64,000 bases of DNA from Leptospira jelokensis (lineage in GTDB: Bacteria; Spirochaetota; Leptospiria; Leptospirales; Leptospiraceae), in the NCBI RefSeq assembly GCF_004769635.1, contig NZ_RQGH01000033.1, positions 62,001-126,000 of the forward strand, given 5' to 3'. The notes beneath the pieces are model-generated. The model was not told where the DNA came from. It ran no database searches and saw only the letters and a list, made by a program, of their open reading frames with translations. Each line of letters begins with the position of its first letter. Position 1 is the first letter of the stretch. Made by a program: the position numbers and the translations under genes. Below are positions 7,756 to 17,668 of this stretch, one piece after another.

Positions 7756-8535
7756 ATGTTGCAAGTAAAAAAAATGACACCCTTCCCATTTTCTAAATCC
7801 CCCGTCACGGAACTTTCCCAAACCCCTCCCTACTATGTTTCCAATTTTGGATTTTGGACAGGAGTCAGTGATTACAAAGAAGCAGGCATTCAATTTTTAT
7901 CTGAATTTGCAACTGAATGTGCTCTAAAAAACAATGCTTTGATTTTAGAAGTTGGTTCAGGGCTTGGGGGAAGCCTTGTGTATTGGAAAGATCATTTCCA
8001 TCCCAAAAAACTTTCTGCCATCAATTTGAGTGGGGAACAATCAAACTTCGCAAAAGAATTGTTTCACGAAATGGAGATGGTGGTCGATCCCTTCTTAGAA
8101 GGAAGTTGGGAAACAATGAAATCCTTACCTACAAATTCCTATGATTATATTTTTTCAGTTGATGCAGCATATCATTTTAAACACACCAAAGAGTTTTACA
8201 TAGAGGCATATCGTTTGTTAAAGCCAGGTGGAAAATTTGTTTTTAATACATTTAATTTTGAAAAAGAAAACAAATTTCATTTACATTTCATATTACATCT
8301 TTTTTTAATTCCACCTAACGAAATCAAAACGAATGAAATTTCTATCAAAACACTCGAAGGGATCGGCTTTACAATCGAAAAAAACTTAGATTGGACAATA
8401 CCTGTCATTCATGGATTCATCCAGAACTCAAAAAAAATGAATTTTTCTTTGCGTAGTTTTAGCTCCTTACTAAACGCAACAACGAAATCCCTTGGGCTTT
8501 CTTATCGTTACTTTGTCGCGATGAAACCACACTAA
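7756..8535 (+). CDS. Class I SAM-dependent methyltransferase
   Basis: About 259 residues with a Rossmann-type SAM site: ILEVGSGLGGSL (motif I, near residue 63), a following acidic/hydrophobic strand, and FSVDAAYHF (motif IV region). LLKPGGKFVF is the usual post-motif of small-molecule methyltransferases of the UbiE/sterol type. The substrate cannot be told. The ATG at 7756 lies at the edge of the repressor operator and has an AGCAGGG site 8 bases before it. The ATG at 7774 is an alternative start with a poorer site. It is divergent from the CsoR/CstR-like gene and may share its control. The next gene converges, with only 7 bases between the stop codons. Confidence 0.78.
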   Translation: MLQVKKMTPFPFSKSPVTELSQTPPYYVSNFGFWTGVSDYKEAGIQFLSEFATECALKNNALILEVGSGLGGSLVYWKDHFHPKKLSAINLSGEQSNFAKELFHEMEMVVDPFLEGSWETMKSLPTNSYDYIFSVDAAYHFKHTKEFYIEAYRLLKPGGKFVFNTFNFEKENKFHLHFILHLFLIPPNEIKTNEISIKTLEGIGFTIEKNLDWTIPVIHGFIQNSKKMNFSLRSFSSLLNATTKSLGLSYRYFVAMKPH

Positions 8536-8542
8536 AAAGATT

Positions 8543-9796
8543 TTAGTTGTTGATGATAGAATTCACTGACTTATTTAAAATTTTAGAAGTCACTTGTAAT
8601 GCAGATTTAGCCCCTGCTTCTAATAGTGGGATTCCATATAACGAATAGGAACCACATAACCATAACTTGCAATTTGGATTCTCATGGAGAGATACAATCC
8701 GATCAATTGCCAATCTTGTCCTTTCATCCATCACAGGCCTTTCAAATTTGGCAAGTTTCAAAGTATCATTTTTGTGTGGGAGTTTGTGTGGGTTCCAAGT
8801 TTGGAATACTTTTTTGCCTTGTAACTCAGGGATGATACGACCTAAGTCTAAGGTCACTTCAGGTTTGTCATAACCTTCTCGTATGTTAAATACCAGAGAG
8901 ACATTCGGATTTTTAAAATAACTAGGGTCGGTGTGTAAGACCACATCACTTGCCTCATATCGGAACTCGGAAAGAATTTCCTTTTCTAACTCAAAACCTT
9001 TTCCTAATAAATGGTTTGCTTGGTTGGCCTGGGTAGAAAGGATCACATGTTCAAATTCTTTTTCTTCTGATTCAAATTCGATGATGGTCTTTTTGCCCTT
9101 TTTGACAATTTGTTTTATCTTGGCATCTAAGTGTAGGTGTTGTAAACCCTTTGTCATTCGATTCACGATGTCTCGTGTACCAAATTTTGCAGTTTCTTGG
9201 GGTGTATACGAATAACCTCTTGAGTGATAACCAATGATGGTCTCTGCAGGGTAAAGAGCCACCGTCTCTGTTTTACATGTATTGACCAAAGCAAAGGTTG
9301 GTAACAAAAACTCGTAAATGAACTCATTGGAATAATTGTAACGTTTTAAGAACTCCAAAATTGTGATTTTCGGATTTTCGTTTTTCCAATCCGCTTTTGC
9401 ATTCGCATAAAACTTAAGTAAGTCAGAAAATATGGTTCTTCCTTTTTGGGATAAAAATACTTCTGAAGTAGGAATACCAAAATGAAACCCTAGAATATTT
9501 TTAGAAAAAAATCCAAATACAGATTCATCATTTGAATCCACACGAAAAGAATAATCAACTACCCTTGTTTCTATCCCAACCCGATCGAAAACTTGAAATA
9601 ATGTAGGATAATAATCTTTTTTGATGGTACGAAACGGTATATCAAATTCGACTTCCGTCTCACCAATCATTTGTTTGGCGCCAAAGGCTGCCATTCCAAT
9701 TTCAGGGTGTTTTTCATATAATGTGACTTCCCGAAATTGATTCAATGCCCAAGAAGCGGTTAAACCTGTAATCCCGGATCCGATAACAGCTATCAC
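8543..9796 (-). CDS. FAD/NAD(P)-binding amine-oxidase-like oxidoreductase
   Basis: About 418 residues. The N-terminus IAVIGSGITGLTASW is a classic FAD-binding GxGxxG fold, followed by VTLYEKHPEIG, where Glu binds the ribose. The C-terminus has LWLCGSYSLYGIPLLEAGAKSA, the second FAD segment of amine-oxidase and protoporphyrinogen-oxidase relatives. It resembles the predicted NAD/FAD-binding proteins of COG2907, often linked to lipid or pigment chemistry. I start it at GTG 9796, because the codon overlaps the stop of the upstream gene as GTGA, CAGGAAG lies just before it, and the glycine motif then begins at once. An in-frame TTG at 9832 would add 12 residues with no support. Confidence 0.75.
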   Translation of the reverse strand: MIAVIGSGITGLTASWALNQFREVTLYEKHPEIGMAAFGAKQMIGETEVEFDIPFRTIKKDYYPTLFQVFDRVGIETRVVDYSFRVDSNDESVFGFFSKNILGFHFGIPTSEVFLSQKGRTIFSDLLKFYANAKADWKNENPKITILEFLKRYNYSNEFIYEFLLPTFALVNTCKTETVALYPAETIIGYHSRGYSYTPQETAKFGTRDIVNRMTKGLQHLHLDAKIKQIVKKGKKTIIEFESEEKEFEHVILSTQANQANHLLGKGFELEKEILSEFRYEASDVVLHTDPSYFKNPNVSLVFNIREGYDKPEVTLDLGRIIPELQGKKVFQTWNPHKLPHKNDTLKLAKFERPVMDERTRLAIDRIVSLHENPNCKLWLCGSYSLYGIPLLEAGAKSALQVTSKILNKSVNSIINN

Positions 9797-11295
9797 TTCA
9801 TACTTCCTGTTTTGAGAAACTGGACATGCCAAGACAAAGCATTTTCCAAATCATGAGGAGTGTGTTTTCCTTTGGAAACTTTAAGGGCTGTTTCATAATA
9901 AGCGCGAAGTTTATCTTTGTAAATGGGGTGGGCGCATTTTTCGATGATGAGTTCCGCGCGTTTTTTTGGAGGGCATCCTCGTAAATCAGCCAATCCATTT
10001 TCTGTGACAAATATCATCGTCGAATGTTCGTTATGGTCCGTGTGGGAAACCATTGGAACGATGGCAGAAATATTTCCCTCTTTTGCAAGTGATGGAGTCA
10101 TAAAAATACTGAGGTGAGAATTTCGAGTGAAGTCACCCGACCCACCAATTCCATTCATCATCGACGTTCCCATGACATGTGTTGAATTTACGTTGCCATA
10201 AATATCAATTTCGATTGCCGTATTCATCGCAATAAGACCCATTCGGCGAATGACTTCTGGATGGTTTGAAATTTCTTGTGGCCTGATGATGAATTTTGAT
10301 TTCCATTTCGAAATATTTTCATGGAAACGTTTCAAACCTAACTCGGAAAAAGTAAGGGCAGACGTTGATGCAATTTCTAATTTCTCTGCATCAATCAAAT
10401 CAAATACAGAATCTTGCACCACTTCCGTATACATTTGGATTGCATGGAAATTCGGGTCTTTTGCCATACTCGCAAGTACTGCGTTTGCGATATTACCAAC
10501 ACCATTTTGAAAGGGTAAGTATTCTTTTGGAATCCTTCCCATTTTGATTTCGTGTTGGATGAATTCGAGTACGTGAGCGGCAATGTTTTGGCAATCTGCA
10601 TCCGGTGTTTTGAATACAGTGGCAGCGTCAGGTTTATTAGAACGAACAATTCCTTTTATTTTTTCAGGGGTTACTTGTACATAGGGATGCCCAATCCGAT
10701 CATTTGGGTGGATGATGGGAATTGGAACAGATTTTGAATGGTGGTCTGGTAAATAGATATCATGGTAAGTTTTTAGTTCTAATGGGTGTGTATCGGTTAA
10801 CTCGATATAGACGGACTCGGCATTTTTTAAATACGTGGCACTCATTCCCGATGAGGTCGATAAATAAATTTTCCCATCTGTTGTGACATCAATGGCTTCA
10901 ACAATGGCCACATCAATTTTAGGCAAAATTCCATGTTCGATGTACTTTACCACATGGGAAAGATGCATATCTATGAAATCCGTTTCCCCTTGGTTGATCA
11001 AATTACGTAAATGTGAATTGGATTGGTATGGAATTCTTAGTTTTAAAACACCTGTTTTTGCAAGAACACCATCTAACTCTTCTCCGGTGGAAGCACCTGC
11101 ATATAAATTGATGGAAAAAGTTTTACCAGATTTTTTTTCTTCTTCAATCCTTTTGGCGAAAGCTGCTGGGATGAGTTTTGGATACCCGGCGGGAGTGAAT
11201 CCAGAACAACCCAATGTAACATGATTGGGTAATAATTGAGCAATTTCTTCGGCAGTTTTTAATTTTTTTTCAATCAGAGGATTGGTTACAGTCAT
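9793..11295 (-). CDS. Acetyl-CoA hydrolase / CoA-transferase (Cat1-like)
   Basis: A 500-residue cytoplasmic enzyme of the acetyl-CoA hydrolase/transferase family. It has VTLGCSGFTPAGYPK near the N-terminus, the FQNGVGNIANAV loop, and MYTEVVQDS, whose Glu is the expected acyl-carrying residue. It also has the GIGGSGDF motif and a C-terminal NGLADLRG block. Family members move CoA between acetate, succinate or propionate. The start is ATG 11295; an upstream in-frame extension to 11355 would run towards the divergent zinc-ribbon gene and lacks family similarity. It shares a GTGA overlap with the FAD oxidoreductase gene. Confidence 0.88.
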   Translation of the reverse strand: MTVTNPLIEKKLKTAEEIAQLLPNHVTLGCSGFTPAGYPKLIPAAFAKRIEEEKKSGKTFSINLYAGASTGEELDGVLAKTGVLKLRIPYQSNSHLRNLINQGETDFIDMHLSHVVKYIEHGILPKIDVAIVEAIDVTTDGKIYLSTSSGMSATYLKNAESVYIELTDTHPLELKTYHDIYLPDHHSKSVPIPIIHPNDRIGHPYVQVTPEKIKGIVRSNKPDAATVFKTPDADCQNIAAHVLEFIQHEIKMGRIPKEYLPFQNGVGNIANAVLASMAKDPNFHAIQMYTEVVQDSVFDLIDAEKLEIASTSALTFSELGLKRFHENISKWKSKFIIRPQEISNHPEVIRRMGLIAMNTAIEIDIYGNVNSTHVMGTSMMNGIGGSGDFTRNSHLSIFMTPSLAKEGNISAIVPMVSHTDHNEHSTMIFVTENGLADLRGCPPKKRAELIIEKCAHPIYKDKLRAYYETALKVSKGKHTPHDLENALSWHVQFLKTGSMK

Positions 11296-11366
11296 AAATC
11301 TAAAATCTCTTCTTAGACCAAAGATAAAGAGATTGCCTAAAAATAAAAAGTCCAAATTCTGAACGT

Positions 11367-11777
11367 ATGGATTTTCTCTTGTATTTCTATTCGGTATTAT
11401 TTGGAATCATTCTGATTGCTCCTTTTGTATTGTTTTACTACAGGTTCCAAGTAGACGAATCTCCTTTTGGAAAGGAATCAGAAGCCCATCTAAAATCGAT
11501 TCTTGAGAAAAAAAGAAATTTATTGGATTCTTTACGAGACATCCGTTCTGACTTTGATTCAGGCAAATTAACAGAAGAAGAATTCCAATCACAATCCATT
11601 CCCTACATCGAAGATCTAGAAAAGGTAGAATCGGATTTAACGGAAAAACGTAAACAGACAGCCACAGTGCCACAACCAAAAATCAATGAAAACTGGACCT
11701 GTGACAATTGTGGATCTTTTGTCCCTGTTCCCAATGCAAAATTTTGCCCCAACTGTGGGACAAGCCGAATGGCATAA
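11367..11777 (+). CDS. Membrane-anchored zinc-ribbon protein
   Basis: A 136-residue protein with one N-terminal membrane segment (residues 4-24), a charged helical middle (about 35-90, likely coiled coil) and a C-terminal zinc ribbon. The ribbon is CDNCG, 12 residues, then CPNCG: four Cys in two CxxC knuckles. The ribbon would sit on the cytoplasmic side. Such short SHOCT/zinc-ribbon-like proteins have no fixed function. It is divergent from the CoA-transferase gene and converges with the ABC transporter gene. Confidence 0.72.
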   Translation: MDFLLYFYSVLFGIILIAPFVLFYYRFQVDESPFGKESEAHLKSILEKKRNLLDSLRDIRSDFDSGKLTEEEFQSQSIPYIEDLEKVESDLTEKRKQTATVPQPKINENWTCDNCGSFVPVPNAKFCPNCGTSRMA

Positions 11778-11848
11778 AGAAGAACTTAAAACGATAAGGA
11801 TCAAAGTTTAGATTTCGATTTTATCCTATTGGCTTGGACTGGTTCCAT

Positions 11849-13732
11849 TCAATTGGAATTTGAAAACTGCATATCATACAATCGTTTGTATTTGGAATTG
11901 GGATTTTGTAGAAGTTCGGTATGGCTCCCACTTTCAACAATTTCTCCATTCTCCAAAAAATAGATTGTATCTGCAATTTTAACAGTCGATAGACGGTGTG
12001 CAATGATGATGACTGTTTTGTTTTCATACAATCGGACAAAAGCTTGTTGGATCAACCTTTCTGATTCTGTATCCAGGGCAGAGGTTGCTTCATCTAAGAT
12101 GAGAACTTCCGGGTTTGCAAGTAAAGTGCGAGCAATGGATATCCTTTGCCTTTGACCACCTGACAACATCACTCCCCTTTCACCTACGATTGTATCATAA
12201 CCATCTTCAAATGATTCGATGAATTCGGAAGCAAAGGCATCTTCTGCCGCCCTCCTGATTTCTTCTTCTGAGGCATCGGGTTTTCCAAAGGCAATATTTT
12301 CGCGTATGGAGCCATTAAACAAAAATATATTCTGTGAAACCACACCGATCCGTTTGCGAAGGTTATCTAAGCTTAAGTCCTTTGCATTCACTCCATCCCA
12401 AAAGATCCCACCATCTGTAGGATCAATGAGTCTAGGCAAGAGATCCACTAACGTTGATTTGCCGGCTCCGGAAGACCCAACAATCGCAATGGTTCCACCT
12501 TTCGGTAATGTTAAATTGATATTATTAAGTGCAAATAAATCAGTGTTTGGATAAACATAGGTGACATTTTTATATTCAATCGCGTTTGTCAAACTTCCAA
12601 GCGGTTTTGGCGAAGTTGGTTCTTTGATGCCATCATCACGACCTAGGATTTCAAATACTCGGTCACTTGCAATGACAGATGCTTGGATCAAATTCACTAA
12701 AATGCTCATTTGTTTGAGTGGACGCATCAGAAAAATCAATGTAAGAAAAAAGGCAATGAACATACCTTTTGAAAAACTAGCATCTTCTAATAAATAAGCA
12801 CCAATACCCAAAAATACCATCGTCACAACTGAACCCGATAACTCTGTTAAGGCGGGACCAATCTGGTGGTAAAAGTGAGTTTTGAAGGTTTTATCGGATA
12901 GGTTTTGGTTAACCTTAAAAAACCGTTCTGCTTCTTTGTCTTCCATGGAAAAAGCCCGTATCACACGGATTCCAGAGATCACTTCTTGTAAGTCACCGTT
13001 CAGTTCCGACAACTGCTCTTGTTGGTTTTTGGTGGTTCTACGAATTCGGTCAGCGAATGTACTCACAGGACCCACAATCAAAGGGATCACTATGAACAGT
13101 AAAAAAAACAATTTCCAACTTAACACAAGTAAGATGATTAGATGTGTGATGATATAAAAAAAGTCATTGATGGCATCTTTTAAATCATTAGATACCACTT
13201 TTCCGACAATGTCTACATCATTGATGACACGGCTCATGAGAACACCCGTTTTCTCACGGTAAAATTCATTCAGTGGCAATACTTGTAATTTTTTATACAA
13301 GGCTTGGCGTAAGTCTTTGACGGCGAGTAACCCAGCTGAATTGACAAAGTATACTGTTCCCGCAAGACAAAGGAGTTTTAAAAAATAAATGGGTAGGATG
13401 ATGAGGCAAAATAAATACACCAAATCGTCTGGTTTTTTTTCAGCCAGTTCTGCATTGGTTTTTTCTTTGAGATTGGCAAACTGCCATTCCCAGTATGTTA
13501 GCCCTTGTAATCGCTCTGGATTCTTGTGTTCGTTTAAAAGGTTTTGGTCTTTTTTTGTAAGGGCAATTTGGAATTTGTAATTTTCACCGGTGCCTAAGGA
13601 ATCAAAAATTGGGATCAGGGAAGTGAGCGAAGCCCCGTTAAAAATAGAAACAAATATAGACAGAAAAACTCCTAAGCTCAGTCTGTATTTGTATTTTGCC
13701 AAATATGGCCAAAGTTTTCGGTAAATCTTCAC
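11849..13732 (-). CDS. ABC exporter, fused TM and ATPase (MsbA-like)
   Basis: A 627-residue half-transporter: six TM segments in the first 350 residues, then one ATPase domain. Visible motifs are Walker A GSSGAGKS, the Q loop GVVSQNIFLFNGS, the signature LSGGQRQRIS, Walker B VLILDEATSALD and the switch His in IIIAHRLSTV. The length is slightly above MsbA (about 580) because of a hydrophilic loop of about 60 residues between TM1 and TM2. Lipid A or lipid-linked precursor flipping is the likeliest role, but multidrug export cannot be excluded. The start is GTG 13732, only 2 bases from the ATG of the divergent gene at 13735. Confidence 0.85.
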   Translation of the reverse strand: MKIYRKLWPYLAKYKYRLSLGVFLSIFVSIFNGASLTSLIPIFDSLGTGENYKFQIALTKKDQNLLNEHKNPERLQGLTYWEWQFANLKEKTNAELAEKKPDDLVYLFCLIILPIYFLKLLCLAGTVYFVNSAGLLAVKDLRQALYKKLQVLPLNEFYREKTGVLMSRVINDVDIVGKVVSNDLKDAINDFFYIITHLIILLVLSWKLFFLLFIVIPLIVGPVSTFADRIRRTTKNQQEQLSELNGDLQEVISGIRVIRAFSMEDKEAERFFKVNQNLSDKTFKTHFYHQIGPALTELSGSVVTMVFLGIGAYLLEDASFSKGMFIAFFLTLIFLMRPLKQMSILVNLIQASVIASDRVFEILGRDDGIKEPTSPKPLGSLTNAIEYKNVTYVYPNTDLFALNNINLTLPKGGTIAIVGSSGAGKSTLVDLLPRLIDPTDGGIFWDGVNAKDLSLDNLRKRIGVVSQNIFLFNGSIRENIAFGKPDASEEEIRRAAEDAFASEFIESFEDGYDTIVGERGVMLSGGQRQRISIARTLLANPEVLILDEATSALDTESERLIQQAFVRLYENKTVIIIAHRLSTVKIADTIYFLENGEIVESGSHTELLQNPNSKYKRLYDMQFSNSN

Positions 13733-13734
13733 GT

Positions 13735-15228
13735 ATGAGAACCTTATCCCTCGTTTTCTTTCTCTTGTCCCTCACTTTTTGTGGGAGAGAAACGGAGGAG
13801 TTTGCCATTCAAATTGCTCTCCCTTCAGACCCTGCCCATTTGGATCCCTTGTTTAGCACAGACCTAACAAGCCAAAAACTAGCAAGATTCCTCCACCAAG
13901 GAATTTTCCAAGTGGAAAAGGAATCATTTGTTTCGCCCTGGATTTCCAATGCAAAACGAGTGAGCAATGCTTCGGAAGAAATTTGGCGTATCGAGTTCAA
14001 TGAGACAAGTCCTCCCATGGAAGACATCCATTTTAGTTTATCCAGATTGATCTCTGAATCCTATCCAAGAAAAGCAGACTACCAATTCTTAAAATCGATT
14101 CGGATACTTCCTTCACAAGTTGCCGAGCCTTCTCCCTCTTTGTTAAGATCAAATGATCCTTCTGCATCCAAAGCCCATTCTAAATTTTCACTCGAGTTCC
14201 ATTTCCAAAAGGGAACCACTGAAACAGAATGGAAAGAAAAGTTCAGTTTGCCTTTCGCATCCATCATTGGAAAAGAAGAATGGCAGGATCATCATTTAAA
14301 ATCCTATGGGAAATACAAACTCAAACAATGGAAAAAAAATGAATTCATTGATTTAGAAGCCCAAAAAGAATTAACGGAAAACTTACCTAACTCGATACGA
14401 TTTCGTATTTTACCCCAATCCACAACATCGTTATTTTTGTATCGCAAATCAGAACTGGATGCATTTAAACTCTCTGATTTTTTACTTTCCATCCCAGAAG
14501 CAACTTCTGAGTATACTCTCACCAAAAAAGGAAGGTCCGTACAATACGTAACCATCAACCAAACCAATCCTTGTTTTGATCTCCATTTTCGGAATGCATT
14601 AAACTTCAGTATTCCAAGGGAACAAATCATTCAAAAACTATTGGAAAATCATGCTGATTTGACTTATGGACCCGTCCCTTTGCCCTATGTAGAGAAGTTA
14701 AAACTCAACCTAAAGAAAATCGAAATAGGTTATCATAAAGAAAAGGCTAACTCTGAATTAAAACTTTCTAAGTGTTATCCAAACATCCTAAAAAAAGAAA
14801 TTGATTTTCGGATGAGAGGGGATGATGAAAACCAAACCAAAGGAAGAGCCATTAAACAAGCATTAGAAGAAATAGGTTTAAAAATTAAATTGAGACCAAT
14901 GGAAAAAGCCCCTTTATACAAAGAAAATGGAGAAGGAAAAGGAGACCTAACGCTACTTACATGGTATTCTGATTACGATTCCATTTGGAATTTTTTAGAT
15001 CCACTTTTCCATCCAGAAAAAACTGGGAATGGTGGCAACCGGTCCTTTTACCAAAACCATATGATTGGCCAACTACTTAGTAAACCCAATCGTAATTTAA
15101 ATGATGCCAAACAGGTGATCGAAACTGTCACAAAAGAGAAACCTTGGATTTTCCTTTGGTCCATCCAAGAAAACTATCTTATCTCTAAGGAGTTTCTTCG
15201 TTATACCGAACTCGCCGATTATCTATAA
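13735..15228 (+). CDS. Extracellular solute-binding protein, family 5 (peptide/nickel type)
   Basis: About 497 residues. The N-terminus MRTLSLVFFLLSLTFCGRE is a lipoprotein-like signal with Cys17. Phe at -1 is unusual for a lipobox, so lipidation is uncertain. The mature start FAIQIALPSDPAHLDPLF and the later SLSRL...YPRKADYQF region match DppA/OppA-type binding proteins. C-terminal blocks include DLTLLTWYSDYDS and [14 protein letters not shown]. No permease or ATPase gene is next to it, so it may be an orphan receptor. Its 3' end overlaps the PBP1A gene on the other strand by 44 bp. In-frame starts at 13705 and 13696 exist but would spoil the signal peptide. Confidence 0.75.
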   Translation: MRTLSLVFFLLSLTFCGRETEEFAIQIALPSDPAHLDPLFSTDLTSQKLARFLHQGIFQVEKESFVSPWISNAKRVSNASEEIWRIEFNETSPPMEDIHFSLSRLISESYPRKADYQFLKSIRILPSQVAEPSPSLLRSNDPSASKAHSKFSLEFHFQKGTTETEWKEKFSLPFASIIGKEEWQDHHLKSYGKYKLKQWKKNEFIDLEAQKELTENLPNSIRFRILPQSTTSLFLYRKSELDAFKLSDFLLSIPEATSEYTLTKKGRSVQYVTINQTNPCFDLHFRNALNFSIPREQIIQKLLENHADLTYGPVPLPYVEKLKLNLKKIEIGYHKEKANSELKLSKCYPNILKKEIDFRMRGDDENQTKGRAIKQALEEIGLKIKLRPMEKAPLYKENGEGKGDLTLLTWYSDYDSIWNFLDPLFHPEKTGNGGNRSFYQNHMIGQLLSKPNRNLNDAKQVIETVTKEKPWIFLWSIQENYLISKEFLRYTELADYL

Positions 15229-17668
15229 GTGGCGGTTCTAACTCAACGGAATCCACTGCTGTAGGCTGTATTTTCGTCCCATCTGACTCATAAGTGGAAA
15301 TTTCAGAATCTTCTTCCATAGCACCATTTGGCACATTACTGATATTAGGTTGTGGATCCGATTTATTGAAACCACTTCTCTTCGGTGGCAAATCCCCAAT
15401 ATAATAATACTGAGCATACAGTGGGACTTTACATACATATTCAGGACTTTGCTCAATCATAGTTCCATCATCAGCACATACATCAACTTTGACAAAATCA
15501 CCAACAAAACTCGAAATCAATTGGTTCCCCATGCCCAATTTCGATTTCACATTTTGGATGTATTTGTACCAAATACCACCGGATACTCCTGAACCAGATC
15601 CAGGGAATGGCGCACCTTCGTCATGACCGACCCAAACAACTGTTACATTTCGTGGAGTGAGTCCTGCAAACCAGACATCCCTAACACCTTTGATGCCTTT
15701 CCATTTTGATGATTTAAGTTTGGGTGATTGGACCGTTCCCGTTTTTCCCGCATACAAAAAAGGTTCCCCTTCTTTTCGTTTTAATGTCATGGTCCCTTCT
15801 TCCGTTAAAACAGATTGAAGGGTATTCACTGCCATTGCACAAGCTACAGGATCTAATATTTGTTCTGCGGCCTCATTGGGGACGGTATTATAAAATTCGT
15901 TCCCATCCATATCAGTGATTTTAATGATTTTTCTAGGTGTGACCCGTCTTCCCCCATTCATCAGTGTCGCATAAATCACTGATAACTCCATGGGACTAAG
16001 TTCCCCAGAACCAAGCGCTAGTGATAAGTTCCTTTGGAATCTTTGTTCGGCTTCTTCTTCAGGTATGGAGAGAATGGCACTGAGTTTTTGGATGAAATAA
16101 GAAATACCAACTTCATGGAGGAGTTTTACAGAAACAGTATTCACCGATTGAGCCAAGGCTTGTCGGACTGTGATTTCCCCTTTATACCCTTTGTACCAGT
16201 TTTTTGGTGAGTAACCAGAGAAGTCTAATTTTTCATCTTTGATCTTTGATGAAGGATTCACGATTCGTTTTTCAAATGCAAGTGCATATACTAAAGCTTT
16301 GATTGTAGATCCCGGTTGCCTTCTTGCTTCTTCTGCGCGATTGAAACGAAAGACGTTGGATATTTTATACCCTCCCACAAGTGCTTCCACATCTCCAGTT
16401 TCTGGATCAAGTGAAATCATGGATCCACTGAGTTGAGGTAAAATACTCCTTGTCACTTCTGCTAAGTCAGCTTTTCCATTCCCTTGGTATTCTAACTCTT
16501 GTTTGGAGAGGTCAGACCGAACCGAATCAACTCCAATTCGTAACGCTTCTTCCGCGAATCTTTGTTTTTCCAAATCAAGTGTGGTATAAACCAGTAACCC
16601 ACGTTCCTCCAAATCTTCGTTTGAAAATTTTTCTAAGATAAACCTTCTGATCTCTGCATTGAAATCAGGTGCTAGGTTGACCCTAAAATCTTTGTCTGCA
16701 CCATACTTCCCAATTTCGCTGGAATATTTGGGATTTCCTTCATCGTCTTTTGTTTCTTTCACCTTATAGATGGTTCGAAATCGTTTTAAGTTCACTTCAA
16801 TGGAATCAGAAAATTTAACTGGGATATCTTTTTGGGATGGATGTAATTCGGGATTTCTTGCCATGTCATATAACACTCGTTTTTGGCGAGAGAGGGCAAT
16901 ATTTAAGTTCCTTACTGGATTGTAAACACTTGGTGCAGGGATGATCCCCACAAGTAGTGCGGCTTCCTCAGGACTGAGTTCGGATGCTGGTTTACGAAAA
17001 TAATACCGCGCCGCTTCTTCTACACCAGTATTGCCTTCTCCCAAAAAGATTTGGTTGAGATACATGGCTAAAATTTCTTCTTTTGAATGATGGCTCTCTA
17101 TATAAAACGTACAGTATAACTCCGTAAGTTTATTAAATAAATTTCGTTTGCCAAGATTGAGAGTAAGCTTTGCTAACTGTTGTGAGATGGTCGAACCACC
17201 TTGTGACAAACGAAACTGCACCAAATTGGTGACAACAGCCCGCATAATGGCCGTATAATTAATACCTGAATGTGAAAAAAATTCTCTATCTTCTGAAGAC
17301 AAAACAGCCCAAACAATCACATTGTGTTTGTTTAGATTATCCGTACGAATGGGACGAAAATTGCGACGGTAAAACTCACCCATCACCTTCCCACTTCGAT
17401 CAAGGATCTTCACTGATTTAGGTTGGAAAGTGTCATAAAAATTTGAAACTTCTGATCTATATTTTTCTAAGGATTTATGTACCCTAGTTTCCTCACCAGA
17501 CCAGACGACGTAGGCTCCACCCAAAAAGAAAAAAGTAAGAAATACACCGGAAATGAACCCAATCACCAAAACCTGGTTTTTCTTTTGCCATAAAAACCGC
17601 ATTAGGTCCGTTAGATGTCCGTACAATACTTCTAAAATCAAATAAAAGGAATTATTTTTATAGTTCAT
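15185..17668 (-). CDS. Penicillin-binding protein 1A, bifunctional
   Basis: An 827-residue class A PBP that polymerises and cross-links peptidoglycan. There is one TM helix (about 33-52). The GT51 domain has [12 protein letters not shown] (catalytic Glu126) and [11 protein letters not shown]. The transpeptidase domain has SxxK at 454-457 (PGSTIKAL), SVN at 508-510 and KTGT at 642-645. The C-terminus is acidic and low in complexity. The start ATG overlaps the lon stop (ATGA); a later ATG at 17602 would shorten the cytoplasmic tail by 22 residues. The symbol mrcA or ponA would be by analogy only. It is the last gene of the long minus-strand run. Confidence 0.93.
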   Translation of the reverse strand: MNYKNNSFYLILEVLYGHLTDLMRFLWQKKNQVLVIGFISGVFLTFFFLGGAYVVWSGEETRVHKSLEKYRSEVSNFYDTFQPKSVKILDRSGKVMGEFYRRNFRPIRTDNLNKHNVIVWAVLSSEDREFFSHSGINYTAIMRAVVTNLVQFRLSQGGSTISQQLAKLTLNLGKRNLFNKLTELYCTFYIESHHSKEEILAMYLNQIFLGEGNTGVEEAARYYFRKPASELSPEEAALLVGIIPAPSVYNPVRNLNIALSRQKRVLYDMARNPELHPSQKDIPVKFSDSIEVNLKRFRTIYKVKETKDDEGNPKYSSEIGKYGADKDFRVNLAPDFNAEIRRFILEKFSNEDLEERGLLVYTTLDLEKQRFAEEALRIGVDSVRSDLSKQELEYQGNGKADLAEVTRSILPQLSGSMISLDPETGDVEALVGGYKISNVFRFNRAEEARRQPGSTIKALVYALAFEKRIVNPSSKIKDEKLDFSGYSPKNWYKGYKGEITVRQALAQSVNTVSVKLLHEVGISYFIQKLSAILSIPEEEAEQRFQRNLSLALGSGELSPMELSVIYATLMNGGRRVTPRKIIKITDMDGNEFYNTVPNEAAEQILDPVACAMAVNTLQSVLTEEGTMTLKRKEGEPFLYAGKTGTVQSPKLKSSKWKGIKGVRDVWFAGLTPRNVTVVWVGHDEGAPFPGSGSGVSGGIWYKYIQNVKSKLGMGNQLISSFVGDFVKVDVCADDGTMIEQSPEYVCKVPLYAQYYYIGDLPPKRSGFNKSDPQPNISNVPNGAMEEDSEISTYESDGTKIQPTAVDSVELEPPLIDNRRVRYNEETP

